The notes: generated from the letters alone by a model not told the origin. A stretch of DNA of 7,018 bases from Nitrospirae bacterium RBG_16_43_11 (GCA_001805165.1 MHEI01000042.1:1-7018); one strand, 5' to 3'; shown: positions 1 to 6,651, counted from the first letter of the stretch. Program-made: numbers and translations.

Positions 1-863
1 GGCCGGGAAGGTTCGACAGGCATGTTGTGATAGACAGACCGGGCTGGAAAGAACGGAAGGCGATCATTGAAATCCATGTCAGGGGTAAGGTTATTGCTGA
101 TGATGTCAACTTCGAAACACTGGCCAGGGGAACTCCTGGTATGACCGGAGCTGACCTTGAGAATCTTACGAACGAGGCCGCACTCGTCGCCCTGCGAAAG
201 GGCAAAGAGAAAATAGATATGCACGACTTTGAGGAGGCAAAGGACATCATCCTTATGGGAGCAGCGAGAGAAGAGACCATAAGCGACGCGGAAAAAAGGA
301 TAACAGCGTATCATGAGGCAGGACATGCCCTGACCGCATGGGAACTGCCGGGAACAGACCCTATATACAAGGTCAGCATCATCCCGCGCGGAATGGCTAT
401 GGGTGTCACACAGCTCCTTCCCGAGGAAGACAGGCATTACTATCCCAAGACTTACCTAATGAACAGATTGAGCGTTGCGCTCGCCGGAAGGGTCGCAGAA
501 AAGCTCGTGTTTAACGATACCAGCAGCGGTGCGCAGAACGACCTGAAAGAAGCAACTTCGCTGGCCGAGAAGATGGTGGCGCAGTGGGGAATGAGTGACA
601 GGGTCGGCCCGGTAAATCTCGGACGCGGAGAAGAACACCCGTTCCTCGGCAGGGAGCTGTCCCTCCCAAAACGCTACAGCGAGGAGATGGCCTGGCTCAT
701 GGACCAGGAGATTCAGAAACTGATCATGGATGCGGAATCAAAGGCGACTGAAATACTGACCGGGAAAAGACATACCCTTGATGCCCTTGCAGAGGCCCTG
801 ATGAAGGAAGAGATACTTGAAAGGGCTGATGTGGAACGGATAATACAGGGGTCGAAAGAATAG
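1..863 (+). CDS. ftsH: ATP-dependent zinc metalloprotease FtsH, C-terminal part (5' end outside window)
   Basis: FtsH is a membrane-anchored AAA+ protease that unfolds and degrades membrane and cytosolic proteins. The reading frame is open from the window edge (first whole codon at 3), so the apparent GTG start at 27 is internal. The 286 visible residues begin in the second region of homology (PGRFDRHV), which carries the arginine fingers. The AAA lid follows (GTPGMTGADLENLTNEAA), then the M41 peptidase domain. The zinc motif HEAGH is encoded at 312-326 and the third zinc ligand, Asp of QNDLKEAT, at 540-542. The end (ADVERIIQGSKE) is of normal type, so the 3' end is intact. The N-terminal membrane segments and Walker motifs lie upstream of the window. 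It is GC-rich compared with the genes that follow. Bases 393-759 recur at 6652-7018. Confidence 0.97.
   Translation, partial: PGRFDRHVVIDRPGWKERKAIIEIHVRGKVIADDVNFETLARGTPGMTGADLENLTNEAALVALRKGKEKIDMHDFEEAKDIILMGAAREETISDAEKRITAYHEAGHALTAWELPGTDPIYKVSIIPRGMAMGVTQLLPEEDRHYYPKTYLMNRLSVALAGRVAEKLVFNDTSSGAQNDLKEATSLAEKMVAQWGMSDRVGPVNLGRGEEHPFLGRELSLPKRYSEEMAWLMDQEIQKLIMDAESKATEILTGKRHTLDALAEALMKEEILERADVERIIQGSKE
393..759 (+). repeat. Direct repeat, copy 1 (inside ftsH)
   Basis: These 367 bases of the FtsH peptidase domain match 6652-7018 in the same orientation with 14 mismatches by direct reading, about 96% identity. The first 86 bases (393-478) and last 97 bases (663-759) are identical; all 14 differences fall in 479-662. 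Homology stops sharply on the left, at the Gly-Met of PRGMAMG, and is cut on the right by the window end. Confidence 0.95.
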
Positions 864-1184
864 GAAATCCATCCTCCTTTCTTAATTGAACAGCCCGATC
901 ATCCTGATCCTGATCTTTGCATCAGGGGGTGTCATTTTTCCTTCACGACCCTGTGGATGCTGTCATCAAATTCTGGGAACACCGTACTAAATTGCGGAAT
1001 TGCAGGAAGAGTTAAGTACAATGTCCACGGTGCGTATTGTGAAAATAAATCTGTATAAAACATGGCAATGATTATTCCAATAAATAAATTCGCTTATCTT
1101 TGGCATTTATCATTCATCTTGTAGATAATTCATGTCAATAAGGTTATAGTAACGCTTTGCAATCAAGACCGATTTTTGGATTAA
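864..1184. other. Intergenic region between ftsH and the convergent ATPase gene
   Basis: This is 321 bases between two converging genes. No reading frame of useful length was found on either strand; the best is 17 codons from an ATG at 935 on the minus strand. The left part contains short inverted repeats built on GATCA and CCTGAT, one of them a possible weak terminator. The right part, from about 1040, is AT-rich like the ATPase gene. The composition change near 1000-1050 may mark the island edge. No clear terminator was seen for the minus-strand operon that ends at 1185. Confidence 0.6.
909..938 (+). terminator. Possible weak terminator after ftsH
   Basis: CCTGAT (909-914) and ATCAGG (921-926) can pair as a 6-bp stem around a 6-base loop. 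The run of T at 934-938 starts 7 bases after the stem, too far for a strong intrinsic terminator. It lies 46 bases after the ftsH stop codon, a sensible place. Confidence 0.25.
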
Positions 1185-4100
1185 CTAAAGTTTAAACTGT
1201 ACAGGATGAGCATACAATCTACCACTTTTCCAAAGTTTAATAGGATTCTGCAGCCTTTTTACTTTTGCCCCACTTTGACCAGCATTAACTACAACGTATA
1301 TCCAGTATTTATCACCTTCACCCTCGTCAAATAGTTTTCTGGCAAATTCCCATTGCGTTCCTGTAATCTCTATAAGCTCCTCTTCCCCGTGAAGTTTTGT
1401 TTTTACCTCAATATACTCCACTTCCTCATCTTTCCTTTTAATAACAAAATCGTAGCCCTTTCCTACATCAGATTTAATATTTAGCTGATATACTTCTATT
1501 GCTTCATTCTGATTATTAATCAGGCTAAATCCATATTCTGTATCTTCTATATTTCCCTCAGTCTCAAATAGACATTTTAATCCCTTGAACACAAATTCTT
1601 CCCCCCACTTACCTATTTTTTTCAATAGTCCAGATATTTCCTCCTTCGATATTTCATCACCCCCTCCGTCTTTACCAGGTTCCTCATTGTTATTATTAGA
1701 ACCACCTTTTGGAGAGGATGTTGTTTGGTCTTTTAAATCAGGTGACTTAATTTGCTCCGGCGTAACAGTTTCAATAATAACATTAACATCATTAGGCTTA
1801 TGTTCTGGATTCCAATCATCTTCTAATTCCCCTTTTCCGCCTGTTTTAGCCCCTTTTTTTTCATCGAACAAAGCAAGTGCTTCCTTTACTTCTTCAGGAG
1901 AGCGCCCTTTAACAATTTCTAATTTACTTTGATCTTCTTCTGGGAGCTGGTCAAAAGCATCTGGCTTGAATTTTAGTTCTTCTTTTAAAATCTCGATGTT
2001 AGGGCTTTCCTTTAAATATACATCAGACAATTCAGAAAAGGTAACTTCTGAAGGCCTCCTATGGGCGCCATTTTTATCTATCAGCCATTCTTTTTGTTGT
2101 ATCATGTTAAAATATTTTGCACCAAAATATTGGGAATAGTCAGTTCGATAAAACCAACTATACTTTCCCTTAAAAAAATATTTAGCATCCAATGTATGCA
2201 ATGATTTTATATTTTCTAAAATGAGTTTCCAAAGTAATGCTGACTTTTCTTTTGTAAGGGTTTGTTCAATAAAATGGTCTAATCCTTCTAAGTCATAATC
2301 TCTTTGATAGTTTTCGCGTGTGTACCTGGACTCATAAGATTTATTCCGTAATAATTGTTTCTCTTCCCCTGTCAAATTTGGATCAAATTCTATTCTCCTT
2401 GGTTTATCTTCAACACCTACTTCTTTTAAAAATGGGATAAGTTTGTTTTCAGCAAATCTTGTATATAGGACATCAGAAATAAAATAAGCCATATCAAATC
2501 CATCAAAATAATTCCTAAGGTCTTCAGTATTGAAATATACCTTGGAAGGCTTTAATAATGAGCTTTCTCCTGAGATTAAATTAACTGCTTTAATAAACTT
2601 TAAATTATAAAGCTGGGAGATGAACTCTCCCTTTCTGTCTGATGGAATTGTATTTAAGGCACTTAATAATTTTTCAAAATCTTCGAGATATTCATCTTCT
2701 GCAATAACCAATTCATCCTTTTGATATTTAGGTAATATAAATTCTCTAATTTCGGCAAACAAATCTGGCTGTGAGAGCCCAAATTCTTTTAAGAATTTTA
2801 AGGAATATTCATTTTCGACTAATGCACGTTTAACAGTATTGTAGCTTGATTTCGATTCTGTTGGTAAATAAACCTGAATATTACCTTCGTTATCACAAGG
2901 TGCCATATGTGAATTGTCTTCTAATCTGATAATGGGTTTAGTTCGTAATGCGCCTTCCTTATAGGGGTGAGTCTTTCTATCCCTCCATAATCCTCTCTGT
3001 TCAAGTAAACGACCATAAAAGTCTACCATCCATTCATCATTCTTTGACTCTAAAAATTCAGACGTCACTTTCCTTGCAAAATCTTCAAAATCAATCTCAG
3101 CTATTTTAAGCTCACTAATCAAGTAATATCTTAATTCCGGTGTGCGATCCTCAGTAATATTAGTGTCTAACCAATATTTTTGGGAGTATAACTGCTCAAT
3201 ATCTGCTTGACATAGTATTTCGGGCAAATCTCTCCCACGAGCTAATAAAGCATCAGATGCTTTCGCATATTTATTATCATGGGTTGGTAATAATTCCTCA
3301 CCAGAAAGTAATTTTGCTTTTACTGCGTCAAAAATAGTTAAATATGGTTCATTAAAATGCGTGCGCTTAAGCGGTAAAGTGTTTAGAAAATTGATGTCAA
3401 GATAACCCAACTCTTTAATAATTGGAATACTGTCAGCGACCAGTTTCGCTGTTTCCTTTATTATCAATTTATTTTGCTCATCATCAAGTGGAATATTTTC
3501 TCTATTGGGTGTTGTTTTATAAGGACCTTGGATAAGGAAATTCAAAAATGTAACTTTCTCAGTCGGAAAGAATACGACTAATTTTGAGTCTGCATCATGT
3601 AAGATTATTTCTTTGCCACCTTTGTCTTTTCCGATTTTAAAGGCAACTTCAACTTTTAATACCTTATTATCAATTTCCAATGGTTTTTCAATGGCAAGAT
3701 ATTCTTCAGAGTCTACTTTTTCTCTTGTTTGTGCGATAATCGTTACCCTTCTTGCATTTTGTACTTCTTTTATAGTGTTTGAGGATTTAAGATAATGTCC
3801 ACTGTTATACGGAGTGTTCCATTTTACTTCATCAATATTTCTTAAAAAGAGTAAGGATTTTAGCCCGATATCTTCTAATTTATTTTTTACAAGTTCGAAG
3901 ATTTCTTTTTTCAAACGAAATTTATGATTAAAGGGTAAGGTAATTTTAGTCCCATTTACTTGTTCACCATTTTCAATAACAGAGGGGATAACAAAATCTT
4001 CTATTTTAATATGATACTCACCAGAATGTATTACAGGAGTTTGAGTTATAGCAAAAACAGATTTAAAGCCAATCCCAAATTTTCCTATTGCATCAATATC

Positions 4101-4379
4101 GCCTTTCTTTGTTGAAATACCTATCCCAGTAACCCCTACAATATCCTTGAAATCAAAATCCTCACCATCGTGAAAAATGTCCAATCTATCTTCATGGAGT
4201 CTAAAAGTTACCTGCGTCGCCCCTTCGTCTTCAGCATTCTGAAGTATTTCATAGATAAAATGTGAAGGATCATTATACAGCCCTGCTAAAATACTATCAA
4301 AGTCATATCCACGTTTCTTTGACAGGCTTACCCATTCCTTACTCTCGTTAACAAGTTCTTGAAAATCTAAAGATTGCAT
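1185..4379 (-). CDS. Sacsin/Hsp90-type GHKL ATPase fused to a C-terminal DUF3883 nuclease-like domain
   Basis: A 1064-residue protein. The N-terminal GHKL ATPase fold shows the N box EILQNAEDEGA (44-54, with E44, N48, D51), a G1-like D71-G72, and the glycine lid GKFGIGFKS (99-107). NRENIPLDD (292-300) follows, typical of sacsin-type ATPases. Residues 310-840 are long and mostly helical with no motif I recognise. Residues 841-912 form a Gly/Asn/Asp/Glu-rich flexible linker. Residues 920-1064 are DUF3883-like (NOV C-terminal type), with GEE (926-928), G-Y-D977 and E991-V-K993, a layout matching PD-(D/E)XK nucleases. The start is supported by AAAGG at 4387-4391, 7 bases upstream. It begins 14 bases after the cysteine-cluster gene, so the two are probably co-transcribed. 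The gene is AT-rich, suggesting transfer. Inference: ATP-driven opening and closing controls the nuclease, perhaps in phage defence. Domain calls are firm; activity and role are not. Confidence 0.88.
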   Translation of the reverse strand: MQSLDFQELVNESKEWVSLSKKRGYDFDSILAGLYNDPSHFIYEILQNAEDEGATQVTFRLHEDRLDIFHDGEDFDFKDIVGVTGIGISTKKGDIDAIGKFGIGFKSVFAITQTPVIHSGEYHIKIEDFVIPSVIENGEQVNGTKITLPFNHKFRLKKEIFELVKNKLEDIGLKSLLFLRNIDEVKWNTPYNSGHYLKSSNTIKEVQNARRVTIIAQTREKVDSEEYLAIEKPLEIDNKVLKVEVAFKIGKDKGGKEIILHDADSKLVVFFPTEKVTFLNFLIQGPYKTTPNRENIPLDDEQNKLIIKETAKLVADSIPIIKELGYLDINFLNTLPLKRTHFNEPYLTIFDAVKAKLLSGEELLPTHDNKYAKASDALLARGRDLPEILCQADIEQLYSQKYWLDTNITEDRTPELRYYLISELKIAEIDFEDFARKVTSEFLESKNDEWMVDFYGRLLEQRGLWRDRKTHPYKEGALRTKPIIRLEDNSHMAPCDNEGNIQVYLPTESKSSYNTVKRALVENEYSLKFLKEFGLSQPDLFAEIREFILPKYQKDELVIAEDEYLEDFEKLLSALNTIPSDRKGEFISQLYNLKFIKAVNLISGESSLLKPSKVYFNTEDLRNYFDGFDMAYFISDVLYTRFAENKLIPFLKEVGVEDKPRRIEFDPNLTGEEKQLLRNKSYESRYTRENYQRDYDLEGLDHFIEQTLTKEKSALLWKLILENIKSLHTLDAKYFFKGKYSWFYRTDYSQYFGAKYFNMIQQKEWLIDKNGAHRRPSEVTFSELSDVYLKESPNIEILKEELKFKPDAFDQLPEEDQSKLEIVKGRSPEEVKEALALFDEKKGAKTGGKGELEDDWNPEHKPNDVNVIIETVTPEQIKSPDLKDQTTSSPKGGSNNNNEEPGKDGGGDEISKEEISGLLKKIGKWGEEFVFKGLKCLFETEGNIEDTEYGFSLINNQNEAIEVYQLNIKSDVGKGYDFVIKRKDEEVEYIEVKTKLHGEEELIEITGTQWEFARKLFDEGEGDKYWIYVVVNAGQSGAKVKRLQNPIKLWKSGRLYAHPVQFKL

Positions 4380-4393
4380 AGAAGTACCTTTAC

Positions 4394-4933
4394 CTATACT
4401 AACGGCCTATTCATCTTTTTAAATTCCAGCATCATAGGTTCTGAAGGTTTTGCCTGCATAAATTTCCGCAAGATTGTGGGCCATTCCAGATCAGGAACAT
4501 ATCTAATTTTATCCTTTTGGTAATCTTCGGGATTATACATAGCTGCATATACTTGGTCAGCAAAGAGTATATCAACTATTGCATAAAATTCCTTGTGTCC
4601 CGGACAATCAACACCAGCTCCACCAAAATCTGTAAACGGGTAGAGACGACAGCACCTTGGTCTTAATGGATAGATCATGCACAGGTTTTCATTATTTAAG
4701 AAACTGCAATTGGCTGGTTCATCTGTAAATTTCTTTTGATAACATTCATCATGTTGCTTTATGATTTCTTCTTGAGGTTTATTTAGGTATCGAGTTATCT
4801 CAGGGAAATCTTCTTCAGGGATTTGAGGGGCAAAATTATGACAACATTTGCCACATGTGTGGCAAATGAAAGGGACTAAGACATCGTATCTTTCAAACTC
4901 TATTATTTTATAAAGAATTTTTGCAGTTTCCAT
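4394..4933 (-). CDS. YkgJ-family cysteine-cluster (metal or Fe-S binding) protein
   Basis: A 179-residue soluble protein without signal peptide or membrane segment. It carries the family's CxxCxxCC cluster (C24, C27, C30, C31), then C76, C85, the block YPLRPRCCRLYPF (88-100) and C110. These cysteines fit the YkgJ family (formerly UPF0153), thought to bind zinc or an Fe-S cluster; its biochemical role is not established. The length is usual for the family. ATG at 4933 is the only reasonable start, since the next Met is residue 86; its ribosome site is weak. It is the first gene of a two-gene operon with the GHKL ATPase and may load, sense or modify something for it, but this is inference from position only. 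The CxxCxxCC motif makes the family call secure. Confidence 0.88.
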   Translation of the reverse strand: METAKILYKIIEFERYDVLVPFICHTCGKCCHNFAPQIPEEDFPEITRYLNKPQEEIIKQHDECYQKKFTDEPANCSFLNNENLCMIYPLRPRCCRLYPFTDFGGAGVDCPGHKEFYAIVDILFADQVYAAMYNPEDYQKDKIRYVPDLEWPTILRKFMQAKPSEPMMLEFKKMNRPLV

Positions 4934-4966
4934 AGCAAACCACTATTAGAAAGGTTTTCGTATCCT

Positions 4967-4984
4967 CTATTCCCACGGGGATAG
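4967..4984. promoter_or_regulatory. 18-bp dyad, possible operator or leader hairpin
   Basis: CTATTCCCACGGGGATAG reads almost the same on both strands, with 8-base arms and one T/G mismatch. It lies just downstream of the candidate -10 and 33 bases before the ATG at 4933, where a repressor could block transcription. Part of it (4963-4978) recurs upstream of the small membrane ORF. Confidence 0.3.
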
Positions 4985-4988
4985 GAGT

Positions 4989-5017
4989 AATATATAACTT
5001 TTCAAGCAAAACTACAA
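4989..5017 (-). promoter_or_regulatory. Candidate promoter for the cysteine-cluster/ATPase operon
   Basis: On the minus strand, TTGTAG (5017-5012) is followed after exactly 17 bases by TATATT (4994-4989). The -10 matches consensus at 5 of 6 bases, but the -35 at only 3 of 6. It lies about 55 bases upstream of the ATG at 4933, leaving a leader that contains the 4967-4984 dyad. Confidence 0.4.
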
Positions 5018-5056
5018 TTGTCGCCCCAGACATTCTCAAGTAAACCCAGTATACCT

Positions 5057-5073
5057 TAAAAGCAATCTTTGCT
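5057..5073 (-). terminator. Possible weak hairpin after the small membrane ORF
   Basis: Read on the minus strand, AGCAA and TTGCT (5073-5061) form a 5-bp stem with a 3-base loop, followed by a short T run. It begins 15 bases after the TAA at 5089. The stem is AT-rich and short, so any termination would be weak. Confidence 0.2.
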
Positions 5074-5088
5074 GGGGATAACGTTTAT

Positions 5089-5256
5089 TTAGCCGATGCT
5101 ATTATTCGCTGCATTTGTGTAATTTTTCCGTATAGTCTGGATGATCACTATGATAAGTGCAGTCCCAGTAACCGGGATGATCAATGCCGTCATCACTGTG
5201 ATGAATACGGGGAGGACAGGGTGCTCTTTGGCCTCTGATGATTCGAGGGACACCAT
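5089..5256 (-). CDS. Hypothetical 55-residue single-pass membrane protein
   Basis: This short frame runs from ATG at 5256 to TAA at 5089. It encodes a charged, acidic N-terminus (about residues 1-12), a 26-residue hydrophobic stretch (about 14-39, rich in Ile, Val and Thr with P28 and G31), and a polar tail with R43-K44. That is the shape of a small single-pass membrane protein with its C-terminus in the cytoplasm. I do not recognise a family. The ribosome site is weak (only a GAG just before the start), and an in-frame TAA lies 6 bases upstream of the ATG. It points the same way as the operon below it and the restriction-gene remnant above it. A chance frame over hydrophobic codons, or the tail of a broken gene, remains possible. 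Confidence 0.35.
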   Translation of the reverse strand: MVSLESSEAKEHPVLPVFITVMTALIIPVTGTALIIVIIQTIRKNYTNAANNSIG

Positions 5257-5361
5257 ACTCAATTATTGTGGGGCGTAATATTTCGAGACCATTTCCTCTA
5301 TCCCCACGGCTGCAATGAAACCGAAGGGATCGGTATAGGCCATAGCAATGAAAATGGGAGA

Positions 5362-5793
5362 CTATCTCGGGCCGAGGAATTTATCTCCGTTGTAATGAAT
5401 CATATGATCAGGAAATTCAACAATCCACACTTCCGTATCCCATGCAATCTTCTTCACGTGTTTATTAAATTGCGAAAAATCCAGGAATGTACTGACGTAG
5501 ATCAGTCCGACATCGTCCTTAGTGAACATGTGGCTGAGTTCGACAGTCCGTTTCGGAGTCATCGGACCGTGGGACGTGACAGTTGCCAAGTTCTGCTTGT
5601 CAAGGATAAGATTCTTTCGGGATGTATCGCCCATATATAGAACGATAGCCCTAGGTGCAAACCTGGGGGCAAACTGCTCAATAACGGCTGCCTGTACATC
5701 ATTATGTTTTCCCGGGGATAATTTTAGTACAGTAACAGCAAGCCTTAATAAATTCACCCCCCTTCTGCAGACAACATTTTCCAAATTGTCCAT
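5362..5793 (-). pseudogene. BsuBI/PstI-family type II restriction endonuclease remnant, C-terminal part with internal deletion
   Basis: The 143 residues match the catalytic domain of the BsuBI/PstI endonuclease family, which cuts CTGCAG in its founding members: KLSPGKHNDVQAAVIEQFAP (24-43), VLYMGDTSRKNL (51-62), VTSHGPMTPKR (72-82) and the intact end NGDKFLGPR (135-143). The family is usually about 300 residues, so the N-terminal domain is missing. From my memory of the family, about 30 residues between GDT..K and EAVTSHGP are also gone, joining A70 to T71-V72 near 5580-5586. That removes the catalytic Asp and Glu, so it should be inactive. ATG at 5793 has GGAG 7 bases upstream (5804-5801), so a short product could still be made. 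The frame stays open upstream to a stop at 5848-5850. A run of six G on the coding strand (5757-5762) could mark an older frameshift. No methyltransferase gene is in view. Confidence 0.82.
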
Positions 5794-5886
5794 TCTGCGA
5801 CTCCGTTCATTGTAGAGATGGGTCGGTAAAATATTGCGCCTATCAAATCATTGGATGTATCTGAGAGCTAAATTATATAATATCTG

Positions 5887-5915
5887 TTGCTATATGTAAC
5901 GTTACCCGTTATAAT
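5887..5915 (+). promoter_or_regulatory. Sigma-70-type promoter of higBA
   Basis: TTGCTA (5887-5892) and TATAAT (5910-5915, a perfect -10) are separated by 17 bases, the ideal spacing. Transcription should begin near 5922, about 30 bases before the toxin start at 5953. The TTG at 5887 that opens the long frame is therefore the -35 box, not a start codon. Confidence 0.7.
5896..5911. promoter_or_regulatory. Candidate HigA operator inside the higBA promoter
   Basis: GTAACGTTAC (5896-5905) is a perfect 10-base palindrome in the promoter spacer. It overlaps a second inverted repeat, TAACG (5897-5901) and CGTTA (5907-5911) with a 5-base gap, that reaches into the -10 box. HigA antitoxins normally repress their own promoter through such repeats, so this is the likely binding site; direct evidence is absent. 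Confidence 0.5.
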
Positions 5916-5952
5916 TTCATTATGGCGATATGTCAAAACGAGAGGAAGCCTG

Positions 5953-6246
5953 GTGATCAAATCGTTCCGTGACAAAGGCACCGAGGACATTTTTGACAGG
6001 AAAAACACCAAAAATGCACGTCATGTCTGTCCTCAGCAAATCTGGCGAGTGGCACAACGAAAACTAGATCAACTCAATGGCGTCGTTTCCCTGGCATCGT
6101 TGAAAATTCCGCCAGGCAACTTGCTGGAATCCCTTAAGGATGATCGGGAGGGTCAGCACAGCATACGTATTAACGATCAGTTCCGGGTTTGTTTTGTGTG
6201 GACGGACGATGGCGCAGAAGATGTTGAAATTACAGATTACCACTGA
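5953..6246 (+). CDS. higB: HigB-type mRNA interferase toxin (RelE superfamily)
   Basis: A 97-residue toxin of the HigB family, whose members cut mRNA at the ribosome until held by HigA. Family marks are VIKSFRDKGTEDIF at the N-terminus (1-14), the L-K-I-P-P-G-N block near 50-56, SIRINDQFRVCFVW (70-83) with R72 and R78 in usual positions, and the closing ITDYH (93-97). I chose GTG at 5953 because AGAGGAAG (5941-5948) sits just upstream, the length then fits the family (about 92-100 residues), and the promoter lies between 5887 and 5915. The longer frame from TTG at 5887 would start inside the -35 box. The toxin is encoded before the antitoxin, the order typical of higBA. No key residue is missing, so it is probably functional. 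Confidence 0.93.
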   Translation: MIKSFRDKGTEDIFDRKNTKNARHVCPQQIWRVAQRKLDQLNGVVSLASLKIPPGNLLESLKDDREGQHSIRINDQFRVCFVWTDDGAEDVEITDYH

Positions 6247-6251
6247 ATAGT

Positions 6252-6258
6252 AAGGAGG
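6252..6258 (+). promoter_or_regulatory. Strong ribosome binding site of higA
   Basis: AAGGAGG, a full Shine-Dalgarno match, lies 6 bases before the ATG at 6265 and right after the higB stop. It is stronger than the higB site with its GTG start, which should favour antitoxin over toxin production from the shared transcript. Confidence 0.85.
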
Positions 6259-6264
6259 CAAAAG

Positions 6265-6582
6265 ATGGTTCGCATACCCAAAAATGGTCCGCCGACTCAT
6301 CCTGGTGAAATGCTGTTGGAGGAGTTTCTCAAGCCACTGAAAATGACGCAGAGTGAGTTGGCAGAAAAGCTTGGGGTTTCATATCCTCGTGTTAATGAAC
6401 TGATTCATGGGAAGAGGAGCTTAACCCCTGATACTGCGCTTCGTCTGGAGAAACTTTTCGGCATGGACGCACAGTTTTGGCTTAATTTGCAATTGGCATG
6501 GGATTTATATCATGTAACTCACTCATCAACTGCCAAGGAGATACAAAAGATAAAAAGATTACCTGCCTTTGCTCGCGCCTGA
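6265..6582 (+). CDS. higA: HigA-type antitoxin, XRE-family helix-turn-helix repressor
   Basis: A 105-residue antitoxin that binds HigB and represses the shared promoter. The family opening HPGEMLLEEFLKPL (12-25) is followed by the helix-turn-helix, MTQSELAEKLGVSYPRVNEL (27-46), with Q29, A33, G37 and V38 in typical positions. GKRSLTPDTALRLEKLFG (49-66) and FWLNLQ (71-76) then follow, all characteristic of the HigA/VapI group. It begins 18 bases after the higB stop, so the two genes form one operon. The length is normal. The TGA at 6580-6582 is the only stop between higA and the downstream ftsH fragment, which is in the same frame; this is probably chance. The base composition lies between that of ftsH and the AT-rich ATPase gene. 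Confidence 0.94.
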   Translation: MVRIPKNGPPTHPGEMLLEEFLKPLKMTQSELAEKLGVSYPRVNELIHGKRSLTPDTALRLEKLFGMDAQFWLNLQLAWDLYHVTHSSTAKEIQKIKRLPAFARA

Positions 6583-6651
6583 CTGCTTATTATAGAGAGA
6601 AAAGGGGACAGCGACCATTTAAAATATAAGGTACTTAGAAAAATAAGCGGC
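6583..6651. other. Junction between higA and the second ftsH copy
   Basis: These 69 bases join higA to the ftsH repeat. They contain AAAGGGGACAGCGACCATTT at 6601-6620, a motif that, from memory, often borders IS200-like/REP-associated transposase genes in environmental bacteria. No transposase is in view. The sequence matches nothing upstream of the ftsH repeat in copy 1, so homology begins abruptly at about 6649-6652. Confidence 0.4.

Noticed and set aside
456..638. Minus-strand frame of 60 codons inside ftsH.
   Set aside because: It is a shadow of the conserved FtsH peptidase domain and has no recognisable features.
882..935. Minus-strand 17-codon frame with GAAGGAAAA before its ATG, downstream of ftsH.
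   Set aside because: It is too short to support, overlaps the inverted repeats after ftsH, and has an in-frame stop close upstream.
1585..1932. Open plus-strand frame of 115 codons.
   Set aside because: It is antisense to the low-complexity linker and DUF3883 region of the ATPase gene and has a Ser/Pro-rich composition typical of a shadow frame.
3613..3795. Plus-strand frame of 60 codons inside the ATPase gene.
   Set aside because: It is antisense to the ATPase coding sequence, with no ribosome site or domain.
5291..5358. CRISPR-like fragment: CTATCCCCACGGCTGCAATGAAAC resembles a repeat ending in ATTGAAAC, with GCAATGAAA again at 5345-5353.
   Set aside because: Only one near-complete unit and partial echoes are present. 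There is no regular repeat-spacer pattern between 4963 and 5309, and no cas gene in view.
5266..5815. Two overlapping plus-strand frames (5266-5640 and 5522-5815).
   Set aside because: Both are largely antisense to the BsuBI/PstI remnant, whose protein matches are clear on the minus strand; neither shows a recognisable domain.
6064..6300. Minus-strand frame of 78 codons.
   Set aside because: It is antisense to higB and the start of higA, both well supported on the plus strand.
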